Below are positions 1-7,422 of a stretch of 64,000 nucleotides of DNA, one piece after another. The stretch lies in NCBI RefSeq assembly GCF_030418305.1, contig NZ_JAUHPX010000002.1, positions 248,001-312,000 on the forward strand, read 5' to 3'. This stretch comes from Demequina lignilytica. GTDB lineage: Bacteria > Actinomycetota > Actinomycetes > Actinomycetales > Demequinaceae. Position numbers and translations under genes: made by a program. The notes beneath the pieces are model-generated. The model searched no databases. It was not told where the DNA came from and saw only the letters and a program-made list of their open reading frames with translations. Every line of letters starts with the position of its first letter. The stretch's first letter is position 1.

Positions 1-1
1 C

Positions 2-214
2 CACGCGGCGTCGAACTACACCACGCTGATCCTCGCGGTCGCCGACGTGAGGGCGACCGTCCGCGACCTTGCGTCGAAGGGCGTCCAGATGGCACCCCTG
101 CCCGGCACCGACGACGAGGGGGTCGCCCAGGACGAGGACATGCCGCCCACGGCCTGGTTCACGGACCCGGCGGGCAACTGGGTCGCGATCGGCGAGATGC
201 CTGGCGTGGCCTGA
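2..214 (+). CDS. VOC-family (glyoxalase/bleomycin-resistance fold) protein, C-terminal fragment
   Basis: Only the last 70 codons are inside the window; the gene begins upstream. The visible protein has the typical second half of a vicinal-oxygen-chelate module: a beta strand (NYTTLILAVADV), a helix with RATVRDLASKGV, and the ending WFTDPAGNWVAIGE, where the DPxGN turn and a final Glu position are hallmarks of the family. VOC proteins bind a metal in a beta-alpha-beta-beta-beta fold and include glyoxalases, dioxygenases and resistance proteins. The substrate cannot be told from this fragment. It ends 18 bases before the DUF885 gene on the same strand. Confidence 0.8.
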   Translation, partial: HAASNYTTLILAVADVRATVRDLASKGVQMAPLPGTDDEGVAQDEDMPPTAWFTDPAGNWVAIGEMPGVA

Positions 215-219
215 CCGGC

Positions 220-225
220 TAGCGT
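220..225 (+). promoter_or_regulatory. TAGCGT -10 box placing the DUF885 mRNA start at its ATG
   Basis: TAGCGT fits the actinobacterial TAnnnT -10 pattern and ends 7 nt before the ATG at 233. Transcription from it would begin at or next to the start codon, giving a leaderless mRNA. No good -35 box is visible. Confidence 0.45.
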
Positions 226-232
226 CGGGGGG

Positions 233-1870
233 ATGGACGCACTGACGCAGCTCGCCGACGAGTACTACGACTACGCGATGGGCCTCAGCCCCCTCGACCT
301 CATGTGGGACGGGAGGCTGGAGCACCTCGCGGAGTGGAACGACGTGACGGTCGAGGGCCGCGCGCTCCAGCACGCACGGCTCATGGAGTTCGCGCGCGCC
401 GCCGAGGCCATCGACGTGGGCGACGACCTGCAGGCGCTCGCGCTCAGGGACGTGGTCGCGTCCTCGGCGCGCGCGACCGCGCTCCACCTCGCGTGGGAGC
501 CCGAGCTGCTGCACCTCAACCCGACCATGGGGGCCTGGGAGATGATCCTGGGCTTCATCGGGTCGTTCCCGCTCTCGACCGCGGAGCACGGCGAGGCCTA
601 TCTCGCGAAGCTCAGCGGCATGCCGGCGTTCCTCGACTCGCTCATGGACGTCGCCGAGGACGCCGCGGGCGTCGGCCGGGTCGCGCTTCGACGGCACCTG
701 GAGACGACGGCGTCGGCGGTCGAGTCGTACCTCGCCGAGGCGCGCGAGGGCGAGGACGGGCTGCGGGCGCAGGCCGCGCCGACCTCGCTCGGGGACGATG
801 CGCGGGCCGCCTGGGCGGGGGTGCGCGACGGGATCGTCGAGGAGCAGCTGCACCCCGCGTGCGCGCGTTTCGCCGAGCGGCTGCGGACCCTCGCGGAGCG
901 GGGGCTGCCCGACGAGACCCCGGGCCTGGTCCACCTCGAGGGCGGACCCGCGGTCTACCGCGACAAGATGTACTCCCATCTGCTGATCGACATCACCCCC
1001 GAGGAGGTCCACCGGATCGGTCTCGCGCAGGTCGAGCGCCTCGAGGACGAGTACCGCGCGATCGCGGGACCGCTGCTCGGCACGGACAGCATCGAGGAGA
1101 TCTACGCGCGGCTCCGGGACGACGACTCCCTGCGGTACACGGACGCCGACACGCTCGTCGCGGACGCCGAGCGGGCGCTCGCGAAGGCCAACGCCGCCGC
1201 GCCCGACTGGTTCGCGCACCTGCCGACGGCCGGCTGCACCGCGCACTCGACGCGGTTCGGCGCGATGGCCTACTACTCGCCGCCGGACCCCCGCACCGGC
1301 AAGGAGGGCCAGTTCTACTTCAAGACCTCCAACCCCCACGACTGGGCGACCTACGAGCTCGAGGCCATCACGTATCACGAGGCGGTCCCCGGGCATCACC
1401 TCCAGCTGGCGCTGCATGTCGAGAACGAGGCGCTGCACAAGGTCCAGCGCGAGATGTTCAACACGGCGTACGCGGAGGGGTGGGGCCTCTACACGGAGCG
1501 TCTGTCGGACGAGATGGGCCTGTACTCATCCGAGCTGTCGAGGATCGGGATGCTGTCCGCCGACTCGCTGCGGGCGTGCCGGCTCGTGGTGGACACGGGC
1601 ATCCACGCCCTGGGCTGGAGCCGCGAGCAGGCGATCCAGTACGTCCTCGACCACTCGCCGATGGACCGCGCCCACATCGAGCAGGAGATCGACCGGTACA
1701 TCGGTCTGCCCGGGCAGGCGCTCGCCTACATGATCGGCCGGCTCGAGATCCTGGCGATCCGCGCGGAGGCGCAGCAGCGCGAGGGCTACGACATCAGGGA
1801 CTTCCACGATGCGGTGCTCGGGTACGGCGCCGTGCCGCTGCCCACGCTCCGCCGCATCGTGCTGGGCTGA
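233..1870 (+). CDS. DUF885 domain protein, putative zinc metallopeptidase
   Basis: A 545-residue protein with no signal peptide, so probably cytoplasmic. The diagnostic sequence is YHEAVPGHHLQ near residue 380, an HExxxGHH-type metal-binding signature typical of DUF885 (PF05960), followed by FNTAYAEGWGLYTE, which supplies a further conserved Glu. DUF885 proteins are predicted metallo-carboxypeptidase-like enzymes. Length is normal for the family. The start at 233 is chosen because of the -10-like box just upstream and because MDALTQLADEYYDYAMG matches the expected N-terminal helix. The physiological substrate is unknown. The gene seems to stand alone; the next gene downstream has its own promoter. 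Confidence 0.85.
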   Translation: MDALTQLADEYYDYAMGLSPLDLMWDGRLEHLAEWNDVTVEGRALQHARLMEFARAAEAIDVGDDLQALALRDVVASSARATALHLAWEPELLHLNPTMGAWEMILGFIGSFPLSTAEHGEAYLAKLSGMPAFLDSLMDVAEDAAGVGRVALRRHLETTASAVESYLAEAREGEDGLRAQAAPTSLGDDARAAWAGVRDGIVEEQLHPACARFAERLRTLAERGLPDETPGLVHLEGGPAVYRDKMYSHLLIDITPEEVHRIGLAQVERLEDEYRAIAGPLLGTDSIEEIYARLRDDDSLRYTDADTLVADAERALAKANAAAPDWFAHLPTAGCTAHSTRFGAMAYYSPPDPRTGKEGQFYFKTSNPHDWATYELEAITYHEAVPGHHLQLALHVENEALHKVQREMFNTAYAEGWGLYTERLSDEMGLYSSELSRIGMLSADSLRACRLVVDTGIHALGWSREQAIQYVLDHSPMDRAHIEQEIDRYIGLPGQALAYMIGRLEILAIRAEAQQREGYDIRDFHDAVLGYGAVPLPTLRRIVLG

Positions 1871-1944
1871 CATACCCCCGCCCGCATCGTCGCCGGTAGT
1901 CGGGCGCGCCGTTCTCGGCGCATATTCTTCGCGAAGTGTCAATT

Positions 1945-1973
1945 TTTACAAGGCCGTTCGGGACGCCTACCCT
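1945..1973 (+). promoter_or_regulatory. SigA-type promoter (TTTACA-17-TACCCT) for the sugar dehydrogenase gene
   Basis: TTTACA at 1945-1950 and TACCCT at 1968-1973 are separated by exactly 17 nt, in an unusually AT-rich patch. The ATG at 1983 is 9 nt past the -10 box, so the 5' leader would be a few bases at most. Confidence 0.55.
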
Positions 1974-1982
1974 TGATGGGTC

Positions 1983-3191
1983 ATGTTCACTCCCCTCCGC
2001 ATCGTCGCGCTCTCGTGCGCCCTGCCCCTGACGCTCGCCGCATGCTCCGCCGGCAGCTCCAGCGATGCTTCCGCGAGCGCCGAGAGGATCGTCACCGGGA
2101 CCAAGCCCGCGGCGGCTGAGAGCACCACGCCCGCGCCGACGATGATCGGCGGCCCGGCGGTGCTCGAGGTGGCGGAGCAGGTGACCGTCACGAACCAGCT
2201 CACCGCGCCGTGGGACATCGAGGTCACCGCGGACGGCTCGCTGCTGGTGAGCGAGCGGGACTCCGCGACCATCTCCCGGGTGCGCGCGGGAGTGCGGACC
2301 GCGCTCAACGGCCCCGGCGTCGAGGCGCTGCGCGGGATGGTGAACGCGGAGGGCGAGGGTGGCCTGCTCGGCCTGGCGATCTCGGCGGAGCACCCCGAGC
2401 ATGTCTACGCGTACATCACGCGGGAGGACGACAACGCGATCGTCCGCCTCGACCTTCACGACGACCTGCTGGGGCTGCCCACGGTGGTCCTCGAGGGGAT
2501 CCCCGCAGCGGCGAACCACGACGGCGGGCGCATCAAGTTCGGTCCCGACGGCTTCCTCTACGTGTCCACGGGCGACGCCGGCGAGCCCGAGCTCGCCGCC
2601 GCGAGCGACAACCTCTACGGCAAGATCCTGCGCGTGGTCGCGGACGGATCCGAGGCCGACGGCACCGCGGCCCCCGACAACCCGTTCGGGACGCGGGTGT
2701 GGTCGTACGGCCACCGGAACGTGGAGGGCTTCGGGTGGGTCGCCGACGGCCGGATGTACGCGTCCGAGCTCGGCGCCAATGCGGAGGACGAGCTCAACCT
2801 GATCGTCGCGGGCGGCAACTACGGCTGGCCCGAGCACGAGGGGATGTCGGGGGCCCCGGAGGGCACGTCCCCCGGTGACACCGTGGACGGCGTGACGTAC
2901 CCCGTGGTGACGTGGACCACCTCGGAGGCGTCGCCGTCGGGCGTCGCTGTCACGTACGAGGGCATCTACGTCGCGGCGCTGCGCGGCGAGCAGATCTGGC
3001 GCATCCCGCTCACCGAGGACGGGATCGGCACGCCCCACACGCTGCTGAGCGATCTGGGGCGGATGCGCGACGTCGCGGTCGCGCCGAACGGCACGCTCTA
3101 CGCGCTCACGAGCAACACCGACGGCCGCGGCGACGCCGCCGAGGGCGACGATCTGCTGGTGCGCCTCACGCTCGCCGAGCCCGAGGCCTGA
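1983..3191 (+). CDS. PQQ-dependent sugar (glucose/sorbosone) dehydrogenase-type lipoprotein
   Basis: A 402-residue secreted lipoprotein: the N-terminus is a signal peptide ending in the lipobox LTLAAC (Cys 20). The rest is a six-bladed beta-propeller of the GSDH/sorbosone dehydrogenase family (PF07995). Family motifs are visible: NHDGGRIKFGPDGFLYVSTGD, NPFGTRVWSYGHRNVEGFGW and ELGANAEDELNLIVAGGNYGWPEHEG. In homologues these blades bind PQQ and calcium and oxidise aldoses outside the membrane. Whether this one uses PQQ is inferred from the family only. It is monocistronic, reading toward a convergent gene 23 bases away. Confidence 0.85.
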   Translation: MFTPLRIVALSCALPLTLAACSAGSSSDASASAERIVTGTKPAAAESTTPAPTMIGGPAVLEVAEQVTVTNQLTAPWDIEVTADGSLLVSERDSATISRVRAGVRTALNGPGVEALRGMVNAEGEGGLLGLAISAEHPEHVYAYITREDDNAIVRLDLHDDLLGLPTVVLEGIPAAANHDGGRIKFGPDGFLYVSTGDAGEPELAAASDNLYGKILRVVADGSEADGTAAPDNPFGTRVWSYGHRNVEGFGWVADGRMYASELGANAEDELNLIVAGGNYGWPEHEGMSGAPEGTSPGDTVDGVTYPVVTWTTSEASPSGVAVTYEGIYVAALRGEQIWRIPLTEDGIGTPHTLLSDLGRMRDVAVAPNGTLYALTSNTDGRGDAAEGDDLLVRLTLAEPEA

Positions 3192-3214
3192 GCCCAGCGC
3201 CACCGAGCGACGCG

Positions 3215-4063
3215 TCAGCTCGCGGCGCCCACCAGGTGGATGCGGGGGTGCAGGACGTCGAGGGTCGGCCCGGCGCTCGTGCTGGTGATCGTGGTGTCGA
3301 AGGGCTCCCACGTGCCGTCGCCGATCCGGTAGTGACCGGACCAGGTGGTGTCGAGCGCGATGGTCGCGACGGTGATGGTCGGTCCGTAGGCGTGACTGAC
3401 GGTCGCGTCCGGGTACGGTCGGCCCGGGTCCTCCGTCGTGAGGGTCTCGCCGTCTCCCCAGCGCCAGGTGTACCGGGTCGGGGTGGCACGGATGGTGACG
3501 TCGGCGCCGAGCAGGACGGCGCCGTGGAGACGCGGCGCGTCCTCCGCGTAGGCGATCGTCGGGACGGCGGCGTACACCCAGCCGCCGTCGGGCTGGACGG
3601 CGACCTCGGACGGCTCGGGCCGCAGCTGCGTCCACTCGCGCTCGATGAGCGCGAGAAGGTCGCCCTCGCTCGGGCAGGTGTACCAGGAGACGAGGGTCCA
3701 GTCGCTCCAGGTGCCGTCGGCGAGCTGCTCGCGCATCCATAGAGGGAACGAGGGCGTCATACCGTCGGGACAGGCGACGTCAGGAGACAGGCCGGTCGCG
3801 CAGGTGTCACCGGCGCCGACGAGCCCGCCGCCGACGCACGGCGCGGACCGCAGGAACTCGCGTTCGGCCGCTTGCGAGTTCGCGCTCGTTTGGCCGCTAC
3901 CAGTTGCAGCATCACGCACCCGTTCGAGTGTGTAGCCGCCATCCACGACATCCGGGAGGTCATGGGTGCCGTCCGGCGTGTCGGCCGCCATCGACGAGGT
4001 CGCCCCGAATACGAGGGCTGCCAAGACCGAAGCCACTACACAGCCCATCTTGAGCCAAGTCAC
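3215..4063 (-). CDS. Secreted protein with a PKD-like domain
   Basis: A 282-residue protein with an N-terminal signal peptide (hydrophobic stretch around residues 8-25 ending SSMAADTP). The C-terminal third contains TRYTWRWGDG and VSHAYG, the WxxGDG...HxY pattern of PKD domains, which are immunoglobulin-like folds in surface proteins. Cysteines in the middle (SAPCVGGG, DTCATG, VACPDG, WYTCPS) could form disulfides. The start overlaps the stop of the upstream DUF6318-type lipoprotein gene by 4 nt (ATGA), so both are translated from one mRNA. Function is unknown; the pair looks like a cell-surface module. Confidence 0.7.
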   Translation of the reverse strand: MTWLKMGCVVASVLAALVFGATSSMAADTPDGTHDLPDVVDGGYTLERVRDAATGSGQTSANSQAAEREFLRSAPCVGGGLVGAGDTCATGLSPDVACPDGMTPSFPLWMREQLADGTWSDWTLVSWYTCPSEGDLLALIEREWTQLRPEPSEVAVQPDGGWVYAAVPTIAYAEDAPRLHGAVLLGADVTIRATPTRYTWRWGDGETLTTEDPGRPYPDATVSHAYGPTITVATIALDTTWSGHYRIGDGTWEPFDTTITSTSAGPTLDVLHPRIHLVGAAS

Positions 4064-4677
4064 AGCGCGAGTTCCTCTCCGACCACCGCTGCAACGATCC
4101 AGCCTCCAGCACCCCGCTGCATGACGAGCCCGAACTCGTAGCCCGAAACCGCACCCTGTAGATCAATCGCCTCCGCTTCATCCCAAACGACATATTCGGA
4201 CACGCTCGCCGTCACCAAGACTGATGCAGTGTCAGCTTCGTCGAGCGCCGCACGCGTCTGCGACTCATCAACCGTGATGTCACCACCCTCGGCGACCCAG
4301 CCCTCGTCGCGGACCCGCTCGGCGTTGGCAAGAGCGTCGGCGCAGTAACCGCACCCCGGATCCGACAACGCCTCCCACACGCGCGTGTCACCCGTCTGGA
4401 ACATCACCGAGTACTGCTCCAGGAAGAACTGCGCCGTGACCATCGCGCCGTAGAGGTCGTCGCGGTCGGCGCCCTCGGGCATCATCGCGAAGAGCTCGTC
4501 GTTGCTGAGCGCGGTCGGCGTGGGCGACGGCGTGGCGTCGGGAGACTCGACCACGACAGGCCCTCCCGACGGCGTGCGCGTCACGATCGGCGCCGGGTCC
4601 CCGACGCACCCCGCCAGCGTGAGCGCCAGCCCGATCACGATCGCGCCTGCGCCCGCTCCCCCCGAGACGAACCGCAT
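4060..4677 (-). CDS. DUF6318-type lipoprotein
   Basis: A 205-residue lipoprotein: the lipobox is LTLAGC (around residue 24), followed by a Pro/Thr/Ser-rich linker (TPSPTPTALS) and a compact domain. That domain has DPGCGYCADALANAERVRDEG and a final beta-strand region GYEFGLVMQRGAGGWIVAAV. The CxxC pair and overall layout match actinobacterial DUF6318 lipoproteins as I remember them; no function is known. It is the first gene of a two-gene unit with the PKD-like protein. The 3' part of the gene is noticeably less GC-rich than its surroundings. Confidence 0.65.
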   Translation of the reverse strand: MRFVSGGAGAGAIVIGLALTLAGCVGDPAPIVTRTPSGGPVVVESPDATPSPTPTALSNDELFAMMPEGADRDDLYGAMVTAQFFLEQYSVMFQTGDTRVWEALSDPGCGYCADALANAERVRDEGWVAEGGDITVDESQTRAALDEADTASVLVTASVSEYVVWDEAEAIDLQGAVSGYEFGLVMQRGAGGWIVAAVVGEELAL

Positions 4678-4684
4678 GAATCAC

Positions 4685-4690
4685 AACGTA
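4685..4690 (-). promoter_or_regulatory. TACGTT -10 box for the lipoprotein pair
   Basis: On the minus strand TACGTT is followed by 7 nt and then the ATG of the DUF6318-type gene, the same leaderless arrangement seen at other genes in this window. Confidence 0.4.
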
Positions 4691-4800
4691 TCGGGCGAAA
4701 CGCCCACGCGACACCCCCACTTCTCGGGTGTGGAGAACCACATCGGCGAGCAGCCGGACGAACCGCCCGGCGCAGCCCGGCGGGATGGCGATGCGCGAAC

Positions 4801-4886
4801 GCTCCCGATTTCATGCGGGAGCACACGGCCGGGCGGGCGGGGCGCACCGGTGCCGGCCGGGCGTTCGTTCCCGCATGAATACGGGA
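4801..4886. repeat. Pair of inverted, REP-like palindromes
   Basis: Two 22-base stem-loops lie in the 278-base gap between the lipoprotein and ICMT-like genes. The first (4801-4822) has 7-base arms GCTCCCG/CGGGAGC around a loop containing TTCATG. The second (about 4867-4888) has TCCCG/CGGGA arms around CATGAATA. Each is close to the reverse complement of the other (19 of 22 positions), and the outer arms TTCATGCGGGA (4810-4820) and TCCCGCATGAA (4869-4879) are perfect inverted repeats 48 nt apart. This layout resembles REP doublets. Nothing else is recognised in this gap. Confidence 0.5.
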
Positions 4887-4955
4887 GCGAGTCGCACCAA
4901 GGCACCCAGCGGCGCACTCGAACGGAGCGGCGCACCCGCACAGACAGGCGCTCGC

Positions 4956-5429
4956 TCAGGCCAGGCGACGCCGCCCCAGACCCGGCAGGAACTTGCCGGT
5001 CCGCGCCGCGTACTGGTCGTACCCCGGGTAGGCGCGCATCAGGAACGCCTCCTCGACCCGCGTCTTCGCCTCGAAGAACACCGCCAGCAGCGCCGTGAAC
5101 GCCCAGGTCCAGGCATGCCCCGACCCCACGGCCAGCCCGATCGCGATGATGATGATCGCGCTGTACATCGGGTGCCTCACGAAGCTGTAGATCCCGCCCG
5201 CTGCGAGGCCCGCGCCGTTCGGCGTCGGCATCGGGGTCAGCGCACGCCCCAGGTCCTTGCCCGACCAGAACATCCCCAGCCCACCCAGCAGCACAAGGGT
5301 CGACCCGGCCCACCACGACCCGCCGAAGCCGGGCCCGTCGAGCAGCGCGGTGAGCCCGACGGCGAGGAAGATCACACCCTGCAACGCCACGAGCACCAGC
5401 GAGAGCAACCGTCCGGACCGTGCGTTCAT
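4956..5429 (-). CDS. Isoprenylcysteine carboxyl methyltransferase (ICMT)-like membrane protein
   Basis: A 157-residue integral membrane protein with about four membrane segments. The signature is YSFVRHPMYSAIIIIAIGLAVG followed by FFEAKTRVEEAFLMRAYPGYDQYAARTGKFLPGLGR. The RHPxY motif and the EExxL...YxxY...R ending are typical of the ICMT/PEMT group (PF04140/PF04191), which methylate membrane-embedded substrates with S-adenosylmethionine. The substrate here is unknown; the downstream acyltransferase and patatin suggest lipid metabolism. Start chosen at 5429 because a TAGCCT box ends 6 nt upstream. Confidence 0.75.
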   Translation of the reverse strand: MNARSGRLLSLVLVALQGVIFLAVGLTALLDGPGFGGSWWAGSTLVLLGGLGMFWSGKDLGRALTPMPTPNGAGLAAGGIYSFVRHPMYSAIIIIAIGLAVGSGHAWTWAFTALLAVFFEAKTRVEEAFLMRAYPGYDQYAARTGKFLPGLGRRRLA

Positions 5430-5435
5430 CCCGAC

Positions 5436-5441
5436 AGGCTA
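5436..5441 (-). promoter_or_regulatory. TAGCCT -10 box for the ICMT-like gene
   Basis: On the minus strand TAGCCT lies 6 nt before the ATG at 5429, implying a leaderless transcript. The box overlaps the last codon and stop of the acyltransferase gene (5439). Confidence 0.4.
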
Positions 5442-6515
5442 ACCGGCCCGCTCGCCCGCCGCTTGCGCCCGCACCGAGACCTCGGGCTTCTGTCCAGCGA
5501 TCCACCGGTCGACCGTCTCCCACCACGAGTAGAGCCACGCCTCACGCTCCTCGCGCCCGGCGGGGATCTCCGCCGGGTCCGTGGTCCACCCCTTGAGGAC
5601 GATGCGCTTGTCCACCGGCAGCTCCCGCCACACGTCGGCGACGGTCGACAGCCGCTCCAGCCCAGTGTGCGCGACCACGACGACGGCGGCATCGGGCCGC
5701 GCCTCCATCGCGGCGAGCACCCCGCCGGGATGCGGCGGCATCACATGGGGCATCGCCTCGGCGCGGTCCGCGAGTCCGTCGCGCCCGGCCTCGCGCAGCG
5801 CCGCGATCCGGCGCGCACGCCGCTTCGGCGTCGCGTTCGCCCCCTCGGGGAAGATCAGCAGCGCCCCCTCCGGCCCGAGGTCGCCCGCGAGCGCGGCGAT
5901 GGTCTCGGCACCCCCGGGATCGCCCGGCCTGCGGTGGCGACGCGGCGTGATGAAGCGCGTCGGGATGCGGTTGAGGAGCAGGTCGATCGCGGGGTCCCAC
6001 TGCAGCGTGTCCTTGAGCACGATCGCCGGGTTGCGCTTGAAGCGGTTGAGCAGCGCGTCCACCATCACGAACGAGTCGCCCGGACCCGCGTGGCGGCAGA
6101 CCACGATCAGCGGCCGACCGGGCGCGATCTGGTCGAGGTCGGCGTCCTCGAGGTCGACATCGAGCCGCAGCGTCCACCTCACCTGGGCGAAGAGCAGCCT
6201 CAGCATGGACGATGCGAGGGCGTAGTGATCGCGCTGCGAGGCCTCGCTCCGCATCCGTCGCCCGAACCCGTACTGCACCCACATGACCCCGAGCACCGCG
6301 ACCGCGAACGCGTCCCACAGCAGGTAGAAGCCCGCGAGCCACAGCACGCGGGTGAGGCGCAGCCGTCCCGGCAGCGCCCAGGCGACGATCGCGAGGACCA
6401 CGACCCCCAGCCACACCGCGACCGGCATCCAGACGAACGCCCCGATCACAAGCAGCGGCGCGATCAGCAGCCGCCGCACCCACACGGGCGGAAGCCGCCA
6501 CCACGCCGACGCCAT
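5439..6515 (-). CDS. Lysophospholipid acyltransferase (PlsC-like) family protein
   Basis: A 358-residue protein with three or four N-terminal membrane segments (residues about 15-90), then an acyltransferase domain. The catalytic block is reduced to CRHAGPGDSFVMVD (HxxxxD), followed by the glycerol-phosphate-binding-type block LLIFPEGANATPKRR (FPEG). These are motifs I and III of 1-acyl-glycerol-3-phosphate acyltransferases (PF01553), so it probably transfers acyl chains to a lysolipid at the inner membrane. The start at 6515 shares one base with the patatin stop, indicating translational coupling: a lipase and an acyltransferase made together suggest lipid remodelling. Confidence 0.8.
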   Translation of the reverse strand: MASAWWRLPPVWVRRLLIAPLLVIGAFVWMPVAVWLGVVVLAIVAWALPGRLRLTRVLWLAGFYLLWDAFAVAVLGVMWVQYGFGRRMRSEASQRDHYALASSMLRLLFAQVRWTLRLDVDLEDADLDQIAPGRPLIVVCRHAGPGDSFVMVDALLNRFKRNPAIVLKDTLQWDPAIDLLLNRIPTRFITPRRHRRPGDPGGAETIAALAGDLGPEGALLIFPEGANATPKRRARRIAALREAGRDGLADRAEAMPHVMPPHPGGVLAAMEARPDAAVVVVAHTGLERLSTVADVWRELPVDKRIVLKGWTTDPAEIPAGREEREAWLYSWWETVDRWIAGQKPEVSVRAQAAGERAG

Positions 6516-7342
6516 CAGACCAGCCCCGCCAGCACCAGGTACGCGCTGCTCGCCTCGCGCGCGGCCTCGATGCGCGCGTGGGTCCGCTCGAGGCTCCGGA
6601 ACGCCCCGATCCGCTGATCGCCCTCCTGCGGCCCGCCGTACGGGAGCACGTGCAGGTCCACGTGAGCGGGCACGGCTGCGCGATCGCGCTGGAACCGGTG
6701 GCGCCGCGCCACCTCGAACGCGACCTTCGCCACGTCCGTCGGCTTCTCGGGCGCGGTGAGGGGCTCCTCGATCCGCCCCACCTGCAACACGAAGATCGTG
6801 GTCGCCCCACGCGCGACCGCCTCGCCCAGCGGGATGGAGTTCACGATCCCTCCGTCGATGAAGTGCTCGTCGCCGATCCTCATGGGCGGGAGCGCCGCCG
6901 GGACGGCCGACGAGGCGAGGACGGCGTCGACCACCGGGCCCGAGTCGAACCAGTGCTCGGCCGCCCTCTCGATGGAGGCGGCGCACACGGCGAGCGGCAC
7001 GGCGAGGTCCTCGAAGCGCGTGCCGGCGCCGACCACCCCCTCGACGAGCGCGCGCAGCGGCGCCGGGTCGTTGAGGTGGGTCCGGTGCTTCGCGAGCCTC
7101 CGCGCCTGCCGGTACCAGGAGGTGCCGTAGATGGTCCCGGCGGTGGGCGACGCCCACGCCTTCTCGAGCCGCTCGACCACCGCGGGCGTCGGATCCTGCG
7201 CGACGGCCGCCCCGTTGATCGCGCCGATCGACGTGCCGACCACCAGGTCGGGGACGATGCCGGCGTCGAGCAGGGCGCGGAGCATCCCCACCTCGGTGGC
7301 GCCCCTCACACCACCGCCTCCCAGCACGAAAGCGACGGTCAT
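6515..7342 (-). CDS. Patatin-like phospholipase
   Basis: A 275-residue cytoplasmic protein with the full patatin signature: glycine-rich oxyanion loop LGGGGVRGATEVGML near the N-terminus, nucleophile elbow GTSIG, and catalytic Asp in FIDGGIVNSIPLGEA. The Ser-Asp dyad predicts lipid acyl hydrolase activity. Length suits bacterial RssA-like patatins. The start at 7342 rather than a longer frame is chosen because MTVAFVLGGGG is the classical N-terminus and a TACGCT box lies 6 nt upstream. It is followed by an overlapping acyltransferase gene. Confidence 0.9.
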   Translation of the reverse strand: MTVAFVLGGGGVRGATEVGMLRALLDAGIVPDLVVGTSIGAINGAAVAQDPTPAVVERLEKAWASPTAGTIYGTSWYRQARRLAKHRTHLNDPAPLRALVEGVVGAGTRFEDLAVPLAVCAASIERAAEHWFDSGPVVDAVLASSAVPAALPPMRIGDEHFIDGGIVNSIPLGEAVARGATTIFVLQVGRIEEPLTAPEKPTDVAKVAFEVARRHRFQRDRAAVPAHVDLHVLPYGGPQEGDQRIGAFRSLERTHARIEAAREASSAYLVLAGLV

Positions 7343-7348
7343 AGCGCC

Positions 7349-7354
7349 AGCGTA
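7349..7354 (-). promoter_or_regulatory. TACGCT -10 box for the patatin-acyltransferase operon
   Basis: On the minus strand TACGCT is separated from the ATG at 7342 by 6 nt, which supports this start and a leaderless mRNA. Confidence 0.4.
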
Positions 7355-7388
7355 GGGCCCTGATACGGTCGGCGACAGGGCGGCGCCC

Positions 7389-7415
7389 CCATCCCCCCGC
7401 ATCGTCGCTCCGAAT
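7389..7415 (+). promoter_or_regulatory. SigK-type promoter of dipZ (CCATCC-15-CCGAAT)
   Basis: CCATCC at 7389-7394 and CCGAAT at 7410-7415 match the -35/-10 elements described for mycobacterial SigK promoters. The -10 element ends 7 nt before the in-frame ATG at 7423. The same pair with the same 15-nt spacing precedes the lipoprotein-sigK-rskA unit. Confidence 0.6.
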
Positions 7416-7422
7416 GGCAGGC

